This document shows positions 9,894-20,117 of a stretch of DNA of 64,000 nucleotides, piece by piece. The notes below the pieces were generated by a model. It worked only from the letters and a program-made list of their open reading frames with translations. It was not told where the DNA came from and did no database searches. How positions within the stretch are numbered: the stretch's first letter is position 1; every line of letters starts with the position of its first letter. The stretch comes from Elephas maximus indicus. Lineage: Eukaryota > Chordata > Mammalia > Proboscidea > Elephantidae. Both the position numbers and the translations under genes were made by a program. Where the stretch lies: positions 26,216,768-26,280,767 of the forward strand of contig NC_064831.1 in NCBI RefSeq assembly GCF_024166365.1. Reading direction: 5' to 3'.

Positions 9894-12595
9894 GTTTTAA
9901 ATAATTTTTATTGAGCTTTAAGTGAACGTTTACAAATCAAGTCAGCCTGTCACATATAAGCTTATATACACCTTACTCCATACTCCCACTTACTCTTCCC
10001 CTAATGAGTCAGCCCTTCCAGTCTCTCCTTTCATGACAATTTTGCCAGTTTCTAACCCTCTCTACCCTCCTATCTCCCCTCCAGACAGGAGATGCCATCA
10101 CAGTCTCAAGTGTCCACCTGATACAAATAGCTCACTCTTCATCAGCATCTCTCTCCTACCCACCGTCCAGTCCCTTTCATGTCTGATGAGTTGTCTTCGG
10201 GAATGGTTCCTGTCCTGGGCCAACAGAAGGTTTGGGGACCATGACCGCTGGGATTCCTCTAGTCTCAGTCAGACCATTAAGTCTGGTCTTTTTATGAGAA
10301 TTTGGGGTCTGCATCCCACTGATCTCCTGCTCCCTCACGGGTTCTCTGTTGTGCTCCGTCAGGGCAGTCATCGGTTGTGGCCGGGCTCCGTCTAGTTCTT
10401 CTGGTCTCAGGATGATGTAAGTCTCTGGTTCATGTGGCTCTTTCTGTCTCTTGGGCTCATAATTATCGTGTGACCTCTGTGTTCTTCATTCTCCTTTGAT
10501 CCAGGTGGGTTGAGACCAATTGATGCATCTTAGACGGCCGCTTGTTAGCATTTAAGACCCAGATGCCACATTTCAAAGTGGGATGCAGAATGTTTTCATA
10601 ATAGAATTATTTTCCCAATTGACTTAGAGATCCCCTTAAGCCATAGTCCCCAAACGCCCGCTCTTGCTCCGCTGACCTTTGAAGCATTCAGTTTATCTCA
10701 GAAACTTCTTTGCTTTTGGTCCAGTCCAGTTGAGCTGACCTTCCTTGTATTGAGTATTGTCCTTCCCTTCACCTAAAGTAGTTCTTATCTACTAACTAAT
10801 CAGTAAATAACCCTCTCCCACCCTCCCTCCCTCCCCACCTAGTAACCACAAAAGTATGTCTTCTTCTCAGTTTATACTATTTCTCAAGATCTTAAAATAG
10901 TGGTCTTATACAATATTTGTCCTTTTGCCTCTGACTAATTTCGCTCAGCATAATGCCTTCCAGGTTCCTCCATATTACGAAATGTTTCACAGATTCGTCA
11001 CTGTTCTTTATCGATGCATAGTATTCCATTGTGTGAATATACCACAATTTATTTAACCATTCATCCGTTGATGGACACCTTGGTTGCTTCCAGCTTTTTG
11101 CTATTGTAAAGAGAGCTGCAATAAACATGGGTGTGCATACAACTGTTCGTGTGAAGGCTCTTATTTCTCTAGGGTATATTTCGAGGAGTGGGATTTCTGG
11201 GTTGTATGGTAGTTCTATTTCTAACTGTTTAAGAAAAGGCCAGATAGATTTCCAAAGTGGTTCTACCACTTTGCATTCCCACCAGCAGTGTATAAGAGTT
11301 CCAATCTCTCCACAGCCTCTCCAACATTTATTATTTTGTGTTTTTTGGATTAATGCCAGCCTTGTTGGAGTGAGATGGAATCTCATCGTAGTTTTAATTT
11401 GCATTTCTCTAATGGCTAATGATCGAGAGCATTTTCTCGTGTATCTGTTAGCTGCCTGATTATCTTTAGTAAAATGCGTGTTCCTATCCTTTGCCCACTT
11501 CTTGATTGGATTGTTTGGCTTTTTGTGGTTGAGTTTTAACAGAATCGTATAGATTTTGGAGATCAGGCGCTGGTCGGAGATGTCATAGCTGAAAATTCTT
11601 TCCCAGTCTGTAGGTGGTCTTTTTACTCTTTTGGTGAAGTCTTTAGATGAGCATAGGTGTTTGATTTTTGGAGCTCCCAGTTATCTGGTTTCTCTTTGTC
11701 ATTTTTGGTAATGTTTTGTATTCTGTTTATGCCTTGTGTTAGGGCTCCTAACGTTGTCCCTATTTTTTCTTCCATGATCTTTATCGTTTTAGTCTTTATG
11801 TTTAGGTCTTTGATCCACTTGGAGTTAGTTTTTGTGCATGGTGTGAGGTATGGGTCCTGTTTCATTTTTTTGCAAATGGATATCCAGTTATGCCAGCACC
11901 ATTTGTTAAAAAGACAATCTTTTCCCCAATTAACTGACACTGGGCCTTTGTCAAATATCAGCTGCTCATATACGGATGGATTTATATCTGGGTTCTCAAT
12001 TCTGTTCCATTGGTCTCTGTGCCTGCTGTTGTACCAGTACCAGGCTGTTTTGACTACTGTGGCTGTATAATAGGTTCTAAAATCAGGTAGAGTGAGGCCT
12101 CCCACTCTCTTCTTCTTTTTCAGTAATGCTTTACTTATCCGAGGCTTCTTTCCCTTCCATATGAAGTTGGTGATTTGTTTCTCCATCACATTAAAAAATG
12201 TCATTGGAATTTGGACCGGAAGTGCATTGTATGTATAGATGGCTTTTGGTAGAATAGACATTTTTACTATGTTAAGTCTTCCTATCCATGAGCAAGGTAT
12301 GTTTTTCCACTTAAGTAGGTCCTTTTTAGTTTCTTGTGGTAGTACTTTGTAGTTCTCTTTATATAGGTCTTTTACATCTTTGGTAAGATTTATTCCTAAG
12401 TATTTTATCTTCTTGGAGGCTACTGTGAATGGTAGTGATTTGGTTATTTCCTCTTCGATGTTCTTTTTGTTGATGTAGAGGAATCCAAGTGATTTTTGTA
12501 TGTTTATCTTACAACCTGAGAGTGTGCCAAACTCTTCTATTAGTTTCAGTAGTTTTCTGGAGGATTCCTTAGGGCTTTCTGTGTATAAGATCATG
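9894..12595 (-). mobile_element. L1 LINE, 5'-truncated, minus strand
   Basis: On the minus strand it holds the C-terminal half of ORF2: 11623-12651 is open for 342 codons (with LLKLIEEFGTLSGCKINIQK, the thumb region after the polymerase active site) and 10892-11404 gives the C-terminus with [18 protein letters not shown]; a frame break separates them. The 3' UTR occupies 9894-10891. The 5' end is truncated within the polymerase just after the catalytic FADD motif. Flanking copies of gatgacac plus a T run (9881-9893 and 12597-12610) are the target-site duplication. Long open frames suggest a fairly young but dead copy. Confidence 0.93.
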
Positions 12596-12596
12596 G

Positions 12597-12719
12597 ATGA
12601 CACATTTTTTAGAAGTAAAAACAGGGCCTTTCTTCCCAAGTACCTCTGCATAGACTTGAACCACCAATCTTTCAGTTAGCGGCCTAGTGAATTTACCATT
12701 TCCACCGCCCACGGGCTCT
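12597..12719 (-). repeat. AfroSINE, 5' part (split by L1)
   Basis: Continues the SINE left at 9893: 'gggcctttcttcccaagtac', 'cttgaaccaccaatctttca', then the reversed tRNA-like head ending near 'gcccacgggctct'. With 9809-9893 it makes one SINE split by the L1. Confidence 0.85.
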
Positions 12720-12737
12720 GTAAATATACCTTTGTTA

Positions 12738-12950
12738 GATTCCCTGGCTGGTGCAAACAAAGAGTTAAGAGCTTGACTACTAACAGAAAGATTAGCAGTT
12801 TGACCCCAGGTGGAGTTATCGCAGAAGAAAGGCCTGGTGATCTACTTCTGTAAGGTCACAGCCTTGAAAACCATATGAAACCGCTCTGCTGTGCACACAT
12901 GGGATCACCATGAATCAGAATGGACTCAACTGCAACTGATTTGGTTTTTA
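12738..12950 (+). repeat. AfroSINE, long variant
   Basis: Forward copy: 'ttccctggctggtgcaaac', 'gaagaaaggcctggtgatc', 'cttgaaaaccatatgaaac', ending in 'caactgatttggttttt'. It faces the preceding SINE head to head, so transcripts of the area could fold back. Confidence 0.9.
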
Positions 12951-13208
12951 AAACGCACAGGTTCTTAGTTCAATCAGATATAAGAGACCAAATGGGCAGC
13001 TGTTGTCCAAAAGCAGGATGAGAAGGCAGAAAAGGACAAGAACAGGACGAATGGACACAGGGAACCCAGGGTAGAAAGGCGGAGGGTGCTGTCACACTGT
13101 GGGGACTGCAACCAATATCACAAAACAATATGTGTGTAAATTTTTGAATGAGAAATTAACTTGAGCTGTAAACTTTCACCTAAAGCACAATAACAAAAAT
13201 AAAATAAA
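12951..13208 (+). mobile_element. L1 LINE, 3' UTR fragment
   Basis: A 3' terminal L1 piece of an older subfamily: 'gacgaatggacacagggaac', 'gtgctgtcacactgtgggg', 'gtaaatttttgaatgagaaa', and an A-rich tail at about 13185-13208. The same subfamily end is seen reversed at 49072 and 27772. Near-identical flanks (aaaacgcacag at about 12950 and aaaatgcacag at about 13206) suggest a target-site duplication. Confidence 0.8.
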
Positions 13209-13650
13209 AAATGCACAGTTAGTGGGAAGCAGGCCAAGGGTCAGCATTTCTTTTGCTGGATCCATCTCTATAGACTCTCGGGTCTCCTTCATAATTATTA
13301 GGAATTTTCTCTGCTTAAAACCTTAACCATCTCTGTATCAACTTTTCTTTCTGAATTCCTTCCACTGAACCTTCCTGCATTATAAAAGAAGAGGCACAGC
13401 TGGATATGGGCACACCTTAGCCGAGTTCGAAAATCTGAGGCTGTGTTCACAGGGACCTTAGCTCAATGAAACTATCGACAGTTCTAGGGAAAAAGGAAAA
13501 AGAAAAATGTAGGATGTAATTGGTTAACTGAAAACTAACAGAAGTCCTAAAAACCACAAGCAGAGAGGCAAGTGCTGAGTCAGTGACCATTGATCCTGAA
13601 GTTTGATCTGACTTATATTTTTTTTTTTACTTTTTTTTCCTGTCATTGCA
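13209..13650. other. Intergenic DNA
   Basis: No gene or named repeat recognised. Ends in a long pyrimidine tract (about 13617-13648). Confidence 0.5.
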
Positions 13651-13938
13651 GAATGGCCTGAGTTGTGGGCCTGGGGAGATTGTGAAACCCCAGAGCTGAG
13701 GGAAAATGTGTGGCCACAGAGAGCAAAGGGACTTGTTGGAAAGGGGTCAGGCAGGAAAGAAAATATTTATGCCCTGAAAAAATGGTTTCAGGATCCTAAA
13801 GCCGTGAGGCCAAAGTTAGAGAAGACAACCGAGAGAAATGGTAAGATGATAGAAGATTCTGAAGTTCAGCTGATTGATAGGATGTCAGAGAAAGCAAGGG
13901 CCAAACAGAAAGGATTATTAGACAAGGAGTGTGCCTGA
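13651..13938 (+). other. Unassigned exon-like open frame
   Basis: An uninterrupted frame with no ATG start runs to a TGA at 13936-13938 (about 95 codons; charged, e.g. ENIYALKKWFQDP and KTTERNGKMIEDSE). It is directly preceded by a T/C-rich tract and 'cctgtcattgcag', which looks like a good splice acceptor. I do not recognise the peptide, and no donor or partner exon is evident, so it may be chance or a relic of a lost gene. A SINE starts about 10 bases after the stop. Confidence 0.2.
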
Positions 13939-13947
13939 GGGGGAATA

Positions 13948-14090
13948 AACCAAAAAGAATCCAAACCCCGTGCCATAGAGTCGATTCCAACTCATAGCGG
14001 CCCTCTAGGACAGAGTAGAAGTGCCCCATAGACTTTCCAAGGAGCGCCTGGCGGATTCGATCTACTGACCCTTTGGTTAGAATAGCTAAC
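13948..14090 (-). repeat. AfroSINE, reverse copy
   Basis: Reverse SINE: 'aatccaaaccccgtgccata', 'tcgattccaactcatagcgg', 'gtagaagtgccccatag', 'gaccctttggttag'. Close to the young consensus; tRNA-like head incomplete. Confidence 0.9.
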
Positions 14091-14104
14091 AGATTTGGAA
14101 ATAC

Positions 14105-14158
14105 AGGGTTGCTATGAGTCTGAATCAACTCAACAGCAACAGGTTCATTTTTTTGGTT
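14105..14158 (+). repeat. AfroSINE 3' fragment
   Basis: Only the RTE-like tail: 'agggttgctatgagtctgaa', 'ctcaacagcaacaggttc', then a T run. Opposite in orientation to its neighbour, separated by about 15 bases. Confidence 0.8.
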
Positions 14159-14810
14159 AAATGCATCAAAAGATGAATTTAGGTTAAAAATTAAGGACAG
14201 TAAGTGCATCAAAATGTGTTGTACCAGGACCAAAAGGTGTTTTATTCACACCAACAAAAAGACCACGAGCAAATAAAAATTTCAGCTAGACCACCCCTTT
14301 AAAAGAAGAAAGTTTCTAGGTGGTACTTTACATAGCCATTTGTAAATGCAATGATATCTAGTTATAATTAAGTTCTCTTTCTATCTTCATGGATGTGCTG
14401 TAAAGGAATTTTATTTTCCTAAGACCAATAGTAAAAACCTCAATCCCACCCTCCTAATGCCTGATACAAAACGAAGCTTTAAGCTCCACAACTCTGGATC
14501 CAAGGAGGGAAAAAGTGTGATCTGATGTCAGCTCACCCACTCCACTGCCCCCTCAAAGCCACTGCTCTGCATTCAAGTTAGCTATGCCTGCAATTCGCCC
14601 ATAAATTTTAGCAAATACACCGCTTTAGTGTGTCTCAATTAAAACACCTGGAAAGTAAAAACATGTTCTGGCATCTGTCAGAGTGATGGAGAGATAAAGC
14701 TGGATCACAAATGTAGAATGTAGAAAAATATGGATGCCAAATTTGACATAATTGGATACGGTTGCCTTGAAATTTTCTCTTCCATCAGCCTCTTATGATA
14801 AATTGTACTG
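14159..14810. other. Intergenic DNA, no feature seen
   Basis: Mixed-composition sequence without a supportable gene or repeat. Confidence 0.5.
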
Positions 14811-14935
14811 ATTTTATTCATTCATCCATCCATTCATTCAACTAGTTTTTTCTACATCTGTATGCACCAGGGATTGTTCAAGGTATTGAACAAAATAGAC
14901 AAAGCGCCCTGTCCTAATAGAGTTTATATTCTGTC
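14811..14935 (-). repeat. L2 LINE 3'-end fragment
   Basis: Antisense L2 3' end with the usual order: 'ttcattcatccatccattca', 'tgcaccagggattgttcaag', 'gaacaaaatagacaaag', 'gccctgtcctaatagagttt'. Confidence 0.85.
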
Positions 14936-15019
14936 TATCCGTCCTTTTTCCATTCATTTCTTCCTTTTTTCTTTAATTGTAATTACTGCATGCCAAGACT
15001 TATATTGTGTGTAGTATCT

Positions 15020-15175
15020 ATTCCCTCACTCAGTCCTCTGAATAGCCCTCTATGAGTGACGCTAACACAGAAGAGTGACATAGCTTGTCTAAAGACTCTA
15101 GCTAGTTAGTGAACAGCCTCAGTCCACAGCCAGGGTCTGTTTTTCTATTGCTAGACCACCTTCCTTTTGCTTTCT
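15020..15175 (-). repeat. MIR SINE
   Basis: Antisense MIR: 'tattccctcactcagtcctc', 'gaatagccctctatgagtga', 'acatagcttgtctaaagac', 'gctagttagtgaacagcc', 'gtctgtttttctattgctag'. Diverged but in consensus order. Confidence 0.7.
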
Positions 15176-15265
15176 TTTCTAATGTCACATATTTGTTGGT
15201 TTGTTCATACCTGTCTATGTTTGTTCTCAAAGAATATACCCATTTTAATTATTCACCTAACCTTT

Positions 15266-15430
15266 AGGCAGATGTGTAGTGGTTAAGAGCTATGGCTGCT
15301 AACCAAAAAGTCGGCAGTTCGAATCCACCAGGCACTCCTTGGAAACCATACGGGGCACTTGTATGCAGTCCTATAGGGTTGCTATGAGCTGCAATCGACT
15401 CAAAGACAATGGGTTTGGTTTGGTTTGGTT
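15266..15430 (+). repeat. AfroSINE, forward copy
   Basis: Near-complete young-type SINE: 'gtgtagtggttaagagctat', 'ggcagttcgaatccaccagg' (tRNA-like B-box region), 'ctatagggttgctatgag', ending in a repeated ggttt tail. Confidence 0.93.
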
Positions 15431-15489
15431 ATACTCTGCCCACTTCCAAAGCTCTAGATCAAGACTGAGTTCTTAAAATAAGGACTCAC

Positions 15490-16000
15490 AAATCTAGAGC
15501 CTCAGGGGCCTGAGTCATGAGGCCCCACCTCTCTCTGCAACGACCTTATCTGCTGCTACTCTTCTGGTCCTGCATGCCATTTCTGCCTAGCATTCTGCGA
15601 GTCATCTGGGTCCATCCTGCTCCTTCCTGCCACAGTCTCCTCTGAATTCTGTGCTCTGGCTGAACAGCCTTGCCAGAAAGCCCCTTCTGTTTGCCAGCTT
15701 GTACTAATCCTTCAGATGTTAGCTCAAATGACCACGGAGGGCATGTCCCTCATTCCATAAACTAATTCAGGGTCCTCGGTTATATTCACGTAGCACTAGT
15801 GAGTTTCTGTCACCTGGTTCTTAGTTTGTTATTATACATTTACATGATTCCATGTCAAATTCTTCCAACTGATTTAAAGGCCCCTTGAGGGATGGGGCCA
15901 TATGCCTTTTGCTCACCTTTTGCCTTTAGACCAAATTCAGTGTCTGGAACTCCGTGGGTAACAACAAAGGTTTGCTGAGTGATGGATCGAATGAACTGTT
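15490..16000 (+). repeat. L2 LINE, 3' region
   Basis: Sense-strand L2 over about 500 bases: 'cgaccttatctgctgctact', 'tttgccagcttgtactaatc' region, 'cagatgttagctcaaatgac', 'tttaaaggccccttgaggga', and the 3' end 'ggtttgctgagtgatgga'. Ancient. Confidence 0.85.
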
Positions 16001-16146
16001 ATAGGCATGGCCTACTACCACTTTAAACTGACCGATGCTGAAATTACATTGTGCTCAGATGACACTCCCTCGGATTTGTCTACTTTCTTAATGAACTTGA
16101 TGGCTCACCACAGCCATCCTGATTCAGCCTGACCTTTGGGGATCAT

Positions 16147-16340
16147 GGAGTCCCTAGGTGGCACAAACAGTTACGTGCTCAGCTGCAAACCAAAAGCTCT
16201 CTTAGTTAACCCGAGGGCTACTTGGAAGAAAGGCCTGGTAATCTACTTCCAAAAGGACAACCACAAAAAACCCTATGAGCACAGTTCTATTATGATACTC
16301 ATGGGGTTGCCATGAGTCGAAGTTGTCAACGGAAGTTGGA
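16147..16340 (+). repeat. AfroSINE, long variant
   Basis: Forward copy: 'ggagtccctaggtggcacaa', 'gaagaaaggcctggtaatct', 'gagcacagttctattatgat', 'ggggttgccatgagtcgaag'. Lies about 270 bases before the TRIM58 relic. Confidence 0.9.
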
Positions 16341-16606
16341 AAAATTATTGGTACAGTCAGAAGACCCTAACTAACTTGATGTCAACCATTTTTCAGTTTC
16401 TTGTTTGTTTTGTTTTTGTTTTCTTGGCGGGGAGAGAGACCACATCCTCTCTGTCAAATCATCTTGTATCTTCTATATCTGTCTCAGCTTCCCACATCTC
16501 ACAGGTAGACCTACGCTTGAATTATTCTTTTAAATAGTGGTGTGATCTACAGCTTTGCCACCTCCACGATGTGCTTTCCAAAAATCACAATTTCAGAGCA
16601 TTTATT

Positions 16607-17002
16607 CTGCAGCCCAGGTGCCCTGTGTGCCTGGATTTCCTGCAGAAACCAATCAGTGTCAACCCTGGCCACAGCTTCTCCTTCAGGTGCATCTCAGAGT
16701 TCTGCCAGAAGTCCAGTAGCGCCCAGGGCAGCGTCTATGCCTGTCCTCAGTGTCAGGACCCCTTCAGCCCCAAGAGCTTCTGACCCAACCACCAGCTGGC
16801 CAATCTGGTGGAGAGTGTGCGACAGCTGGGGCTGGGCACGGGGCTGACAGGTGTGCACCTCTGCTTGCGCCATGGCGAGGAGCCGAACCGGTTCTGTGAG
16901 GAGGATCAGGCAGCCCTCTGCTGGCTCTGTGATGCCACCTCTGAACACAGGAGCCACTTTACGGTGCCCCTGCAGGAGGCTGCCAGGTGCTGCCACATGA
17001 CA
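16607..17002 (+). pseudogene. TRIM58: TRIM58 exon 1 relic (RING and B-box)
   Basis: TRIM58 is a RING-type E3 ubiquitin ligase of red-cell precursors (known of the family). The translation lines up with the first coding exon of TRIM58: RCPVCLDFLQKPISV, then RCISEFCQKSSSAQGSVYAC, CPQCQDPFSP, then in the same frame LVESVRQLGLGTGL, RFCEEDQAALCWLCDA and PLQEAA. Damage: no ATG and N-terminus; the RING segment that should read CGHSFC reads PGHSFS, losing two zinc ligands; and a TGA at 16781-16783 sits where an arginine codon is expected. The B-box cysteines and histidines look kept. No coiled-coil, linker or PRY-SPRY exons were found in the next several kilobases. Human TRIM58 borders the OR2 cluster, matching the receptors 16 kb downstream. 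It may be the decayed orthologue or a partial duplicate. Confidence 0.82.
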
Positions 17003-17059
17003 GCCGCTGTATCCTGAGCACTAGGCACTTAGATAGGCCATTTAGGGATATGCATATTC

Positions 17060-17150
17060 TGCTTTGACAGAGGAAGAAGCAGAGCCAGAGGAGTGACTGC
17101 CCAAACACAGATTCAAATGATAGAGCCCAGGTCTCCTCTGCTTTCTCCTC
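17060..17150 (-). repeat. MIR SINE fragment
   Basis: Antisense MIR core: 'gacagaggaagaagcagagc', 'agtgactgcccaaacac', 'atagagcccaggtctcctct'. Short and diverged. Confidence 0.55.
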
Positions 17151-17336
17151 CCCGTTCCCTGACAACTCACACTCAGGTAGGGGCCTTCTTGCCTTTGCCA
17201 GAGGTGTTCCATTTTTGGGATCCCTGTTCAGAATCCTAAACCCACCCATCCTTTGAGGCTGCCCACCTCTTTCATGAAGACTCCCTCCCCCCCATTTCAT
17301 TTCCTGAATTGGTTTACTTTTCCTGAACATTATGGG

Positions 17337-17361
17337 CTGGGTCCTATAGGGTCACTATGAG
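17337..17361 (+). repeat. AfroSINE 3' fragment, left piece
   Basis: Reads 'gtcctatagggtcactatga' and is then cut by the hAT-like insertion. The same SINE tail continues at 17722. Confidence 0.8.
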
Positions 17362-17721
17362 CAGGGCCAGATTTAGGCATGTGAGAGCCCTAAACATTGA
17401 TAATCTGTAGTGCCCCCTCCTCTGCTTATTCATGCATTGGAACAGGTTATATGTGTTCTTTATATACATGTATAAACAATCTTGCAGGTGGGCACCTTTG
17501 TGACTCTGTGTGAACTTTATTTCTGGCTGGCACATCCTCTTGCACTGGAGCTGGTATCTATTTCAGTGAGTGTCCTCTCCTTTCCCTTCCTTTGTGCCCT
17601 CACTTTCTCTTGGGTTCTGTCTGCTTGGCATCTATGGGTCTTTCCTTTGGACAGCTCATGTCCCTGTTTTGTGGATGGCCTAAGCCTGTGCTTACCTTGC
17701 TTACTGGGTAATCCATCTCTG
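17362..17721. mobile_element. hAT-type non-autonomous DNA transposon
   Basis: A 360-base insertion inside an AfroSINE tail. The ends are related inverted termini: left CAGGGCCAGATTTAGGCA; right, read on the other strand, CAGAGATGGATTACCCAG. It is flanked by an 8-base duplication, actatgag (17354-17361) and gctatgag (17722-17729), which differ at one base. CAG..G termini with 8-base target duplications are the hAT hallmark. It carries no transposase-like frame (an 85-codon frame at 17482-17739 runs past its end and has no motif). Because it sits in an afrotherian SINE, it inserted after that SINE. Family name not known to me. Confidence 0.8.
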
Positions 17722-17755
17722 GCTATGAGTCAGAATTGACTCCATGGTAATAAAT
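17722..17755 (+). repeat. AfroSINE 3' fragment, right piece
   Basis: Continues the interrupted tail: 'gctatgagtcagaattgact', 'ccatggtaat', then a T run. The first eight bases are the hAT target duplication. Confidence 0.8.
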
Positions 17756-18502
17756 TTTTTTTAATATTAAATAAATATTCATAAACTCTGAAGAGTGTCT
17801 TAAGGCCCTGAGTTACATTTCCACTATGTTTGTTCTTACCAACCATATTTTCCAGCAAAACTAACCTAATCACTGTTGGACCTAAATGCAACACACCTGC
17901 CTTTTTCATCTTCCTGCTTTTACTCAAAATTTCTGCCGTTTGAGGGGGCTTTTTTCCATCTACAAGAGTCAGAGTGCTTTATTCTTTCCAGGCACCAAAG
18001 AAAATGCCACTTTCACCATCTTGCTAAATGTCGATATGAATTTTACTGTTAATATAGCATCAAACACAGTCTCCTTTTATAGCGATGTGTGTATGCCGTA
18101 CCAAATGACTTGCAAGACAGAGGTTTTCTCTTTTATGTTGTTGTTGCCTTTTCCTTTTAAAGATATGCGAAAGTGTGTATCTTTGTCAGTGTCCTCCATA
18201 AACAAATGTGTTTACCTTGAAAAGAGATCCTAGGGGTGAAAGTAGATTTCGGTTTCATTGTATTATTTTTTTGCCCTTTGAAATATTTACCAACTGTTTT
18301 TACTTTTCATTTTAAAAAATGTTAAGTAACATGATTGCTTCTGCTCCCCTCAAAAATAGAAAACTAATATTTTTGAGACGTGAAATCTAAAGAGAGATAT
18401 ATGGAATAATGTCATTCTTCAACTTCACACCAAGAGACATTTCTTCTATTAAACATTTTCACTGACTTCTACCTTATTTTTAATATTCATTACAAGTTCT
18501 TT
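17756..18502. other. Intergenic DNA, no feature seen
   Basis: No coding motif. The 115-codon frame at 17886-18233 has no recognisable domain and an AT-driven composition. Confidence 0.5.
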
Positions 18503-18527
18503 CCCCCCCCCCCCACACACACAAAAA

Positions 18528-18715
18528 AACTCACTGCCATCGAGTCGATTCTAACTCATAGTGACCCTACAGGACAAGGTAGAACTGCCTCATAGTGTTT
18601 TGAAGGTTTTAAATCTTTACAGAACCAGACCGCCACATCTTTCTCCTGCAGAATGGCTGGTGGGTTTGAACCACTGAACTTTTGGGTAGCAGCCAAGCAT
18701 GTTAACCACTGCATC
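18528..18715 (-). repeat. AfroSINE, reverse copy
   Basis: Reverse SINE: 'actcactgccatcgagtcga', 'agtgaccctacaggacaagg', the extra 'gaaccagaccgccacatctt' block of the longer subtype, and 'tgggtttgaaccactgaact'. It is preceded by a run of twelve C at 18503-18514 and a short CA run. Confidence 0.92.
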
Positions 18716-18849
18716 ATCATAACGCCAATTACATACAATTTGCTTATTTTAAACCATGTTACAATTGTGGGCATTTCATGTCACTGAATCTTCTGCAACA
18801 CCTTATTGTAACCCAATCCTATTAATGAAAAATATTTTTTACCCTCTTC

Positions 18850-18935
18850 CACATTTAACGTTTTTGTTACTTTTATTTTAGCTATTTTAAATAATGTTGC
18901 AATGAACATACTTCTAATTATTTCTTTGGTTGTAC
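18850..18935 (-). repeat. Old L1 fragment (weak)
   Basis: 'agctattttaaataatgttg' then 'caatgaacatacttc' resembles the antisense of the L1 ORF2 3' region ('attacaaataatgctgcaat' in L1). Short, so uncertain. Confidence 0.45.
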
Positions 18936-19558
18936 CCTGGTATTATAATTTTTAAGCATATTTATGTTTAGTTATTAATGTCAGACATTTTTATATGCAT
19001 TCTGGGTACGACTTTAATTGATCTTTTTATTTCCTGCAATATCTAGTTGACATTAGATGACTAAATGAGGCCACCTGTGAAGATTCTGGCATCTCATCCA
19101 CTCACATTGAGCTCCAAATAACAGCCCTGGGACTTGTAAGGAAAGAGATGGAGGAGGCCTTGGCTTAGGAGGCCAACATGGGTAAGAAGACTGTCGTTTG
19201 AAAGGCAAGGGGATATTGGGGCTCCAGGAGGCTTACTGACCTGAAGGATGCCATTCTTCCTTGGTCTTCTCCATTCCAAAGCTGTTGTTCCATCCATATA
19301 GTTGTTCAAGAAAAACATCTTGTTGTCATCCAGGTTTACCCCAGTCCTCGCGAATTATATTGTGCATTCGTGCTCTTCTTTTTAACCCTATTGCCATACC
19401 ACAATCCAAATTATAAATAAGTAACTTTATTGGTTTTGATCTTACTGTAAAACTCACTGTTGTAACCTTAACACCTAAGACAGAGCCTCATACCGTCACA
19501 TATTTATTGGAATATGAAATAATGAATATTTTACAACATTATGACAGATAATATGCAG
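18936..19558. other. Intergenic DNA, no feature seen
   Basis: No gene or recognisable repeat. The 74-codon minus frame at 19094-19318 has no known motif. Confidence 0.5.
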
Positions 19559-19559
19559 C

Positions 19560-19712
19560 TACCCTGGTGGCGTAGTGGTTAAGTGCTATGGCTGCTAACC
19601 AAAGGGTCGGCAGTTCGACTCCTCCAGGTGCTCCCTGGAAACTCTATGGGGCAGTTCTACCCTGTCCTATAGGGTCGCTATGAGTCGGAATCGACTCGAC
19701 GGCACTGGGTTA
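19560..19712 (+). repeat. AfroSINE, young-looking copy
   Basis: One of the best-preserved copies: 'accctggtggcgtagtggtt', 'gtcggcagttcgactcctcc', 'tatggggcagttctaccctg', 'gggtcgctatgagtcggaat', 'cgactcgacggcactgggtt'. CpG sites are retained, so probably recent. Confidence 0.96.
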
Positions 19713-19879
19713 ATAGTGACCATCTTACATACAAATGAGTAATACGAACTTTCGGTCTCTTTTTCTAGCAACACGCCAGGCAGATACACATTTCCTATTT
19801 TCTACACCCTTGTCCACTCTTTTTTTCTCATATCCACCCATTCGAGGCACAGGCACATGCACATGCACGGTGTAGCTTA

Positions 19880-19938
19880 AAAAACCAAACCAAACCTGAT
19901 GCCGTTGAGTCGGTCCTGACTCATAGCAACCCCATAGT
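19880..19938 (-). repeat. AfroSINE 3' fragment, reverse
   Basis: 'aaaaccaaaccaaacctgat', 'gttgagtcggtcctgactca', 'tagcaaccccatag'. Truncated where the MER20 begins. Confidence 0.85.
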
Positions 19939-20113
19939 TTAACTAAGGGTGATTTAACCCCCTGCCCCCAGGAAATACTTTATAATGTCTGGAAAATATT
20001 TTTGGTTGTCATAATTAGGGCTTGGGTAGAACCTAGGAATGTTAAGCATCCTACAATGTACAAGACACCCCCACCCCAGGGCTAAAATGTCAATGGTGCT
20101 GAAGCTGAAAATA
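19939..20113 (+). mobile_element. MER20 (hAT-Charlie DNA transposon)
   Basis: In MER20 order: 'gggtgatttaaccccctgcc', 'cccaggaaatactttataat', 'gtctggaaaatatttttggt', 'tgttaagcatcctacaatgt', 'acaagacacccccacccc', 'aaatgtcaatggtgctgaag'. Ancient eutherian non-autonomous element, sandwiched between two opposed AfroSINE pieces. Confidence 0.9.
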
Positions 20114-20117
20114 TCTA

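Noticed and set aside
10892-11404. 170-codon protein-like frame and its antisense partner
   Set aside because: It is the C-terminal part of L1 ORF2, not a host gene; the antisense frame at 11127-11459 is its shadow.
15300-15340. tRNA-like boxes in SINE heads as candidate tRNA genes
   Set aside because: They are the tRNA-derived heads of AfroSINEs, present in many copies and without a full cloverleaf.
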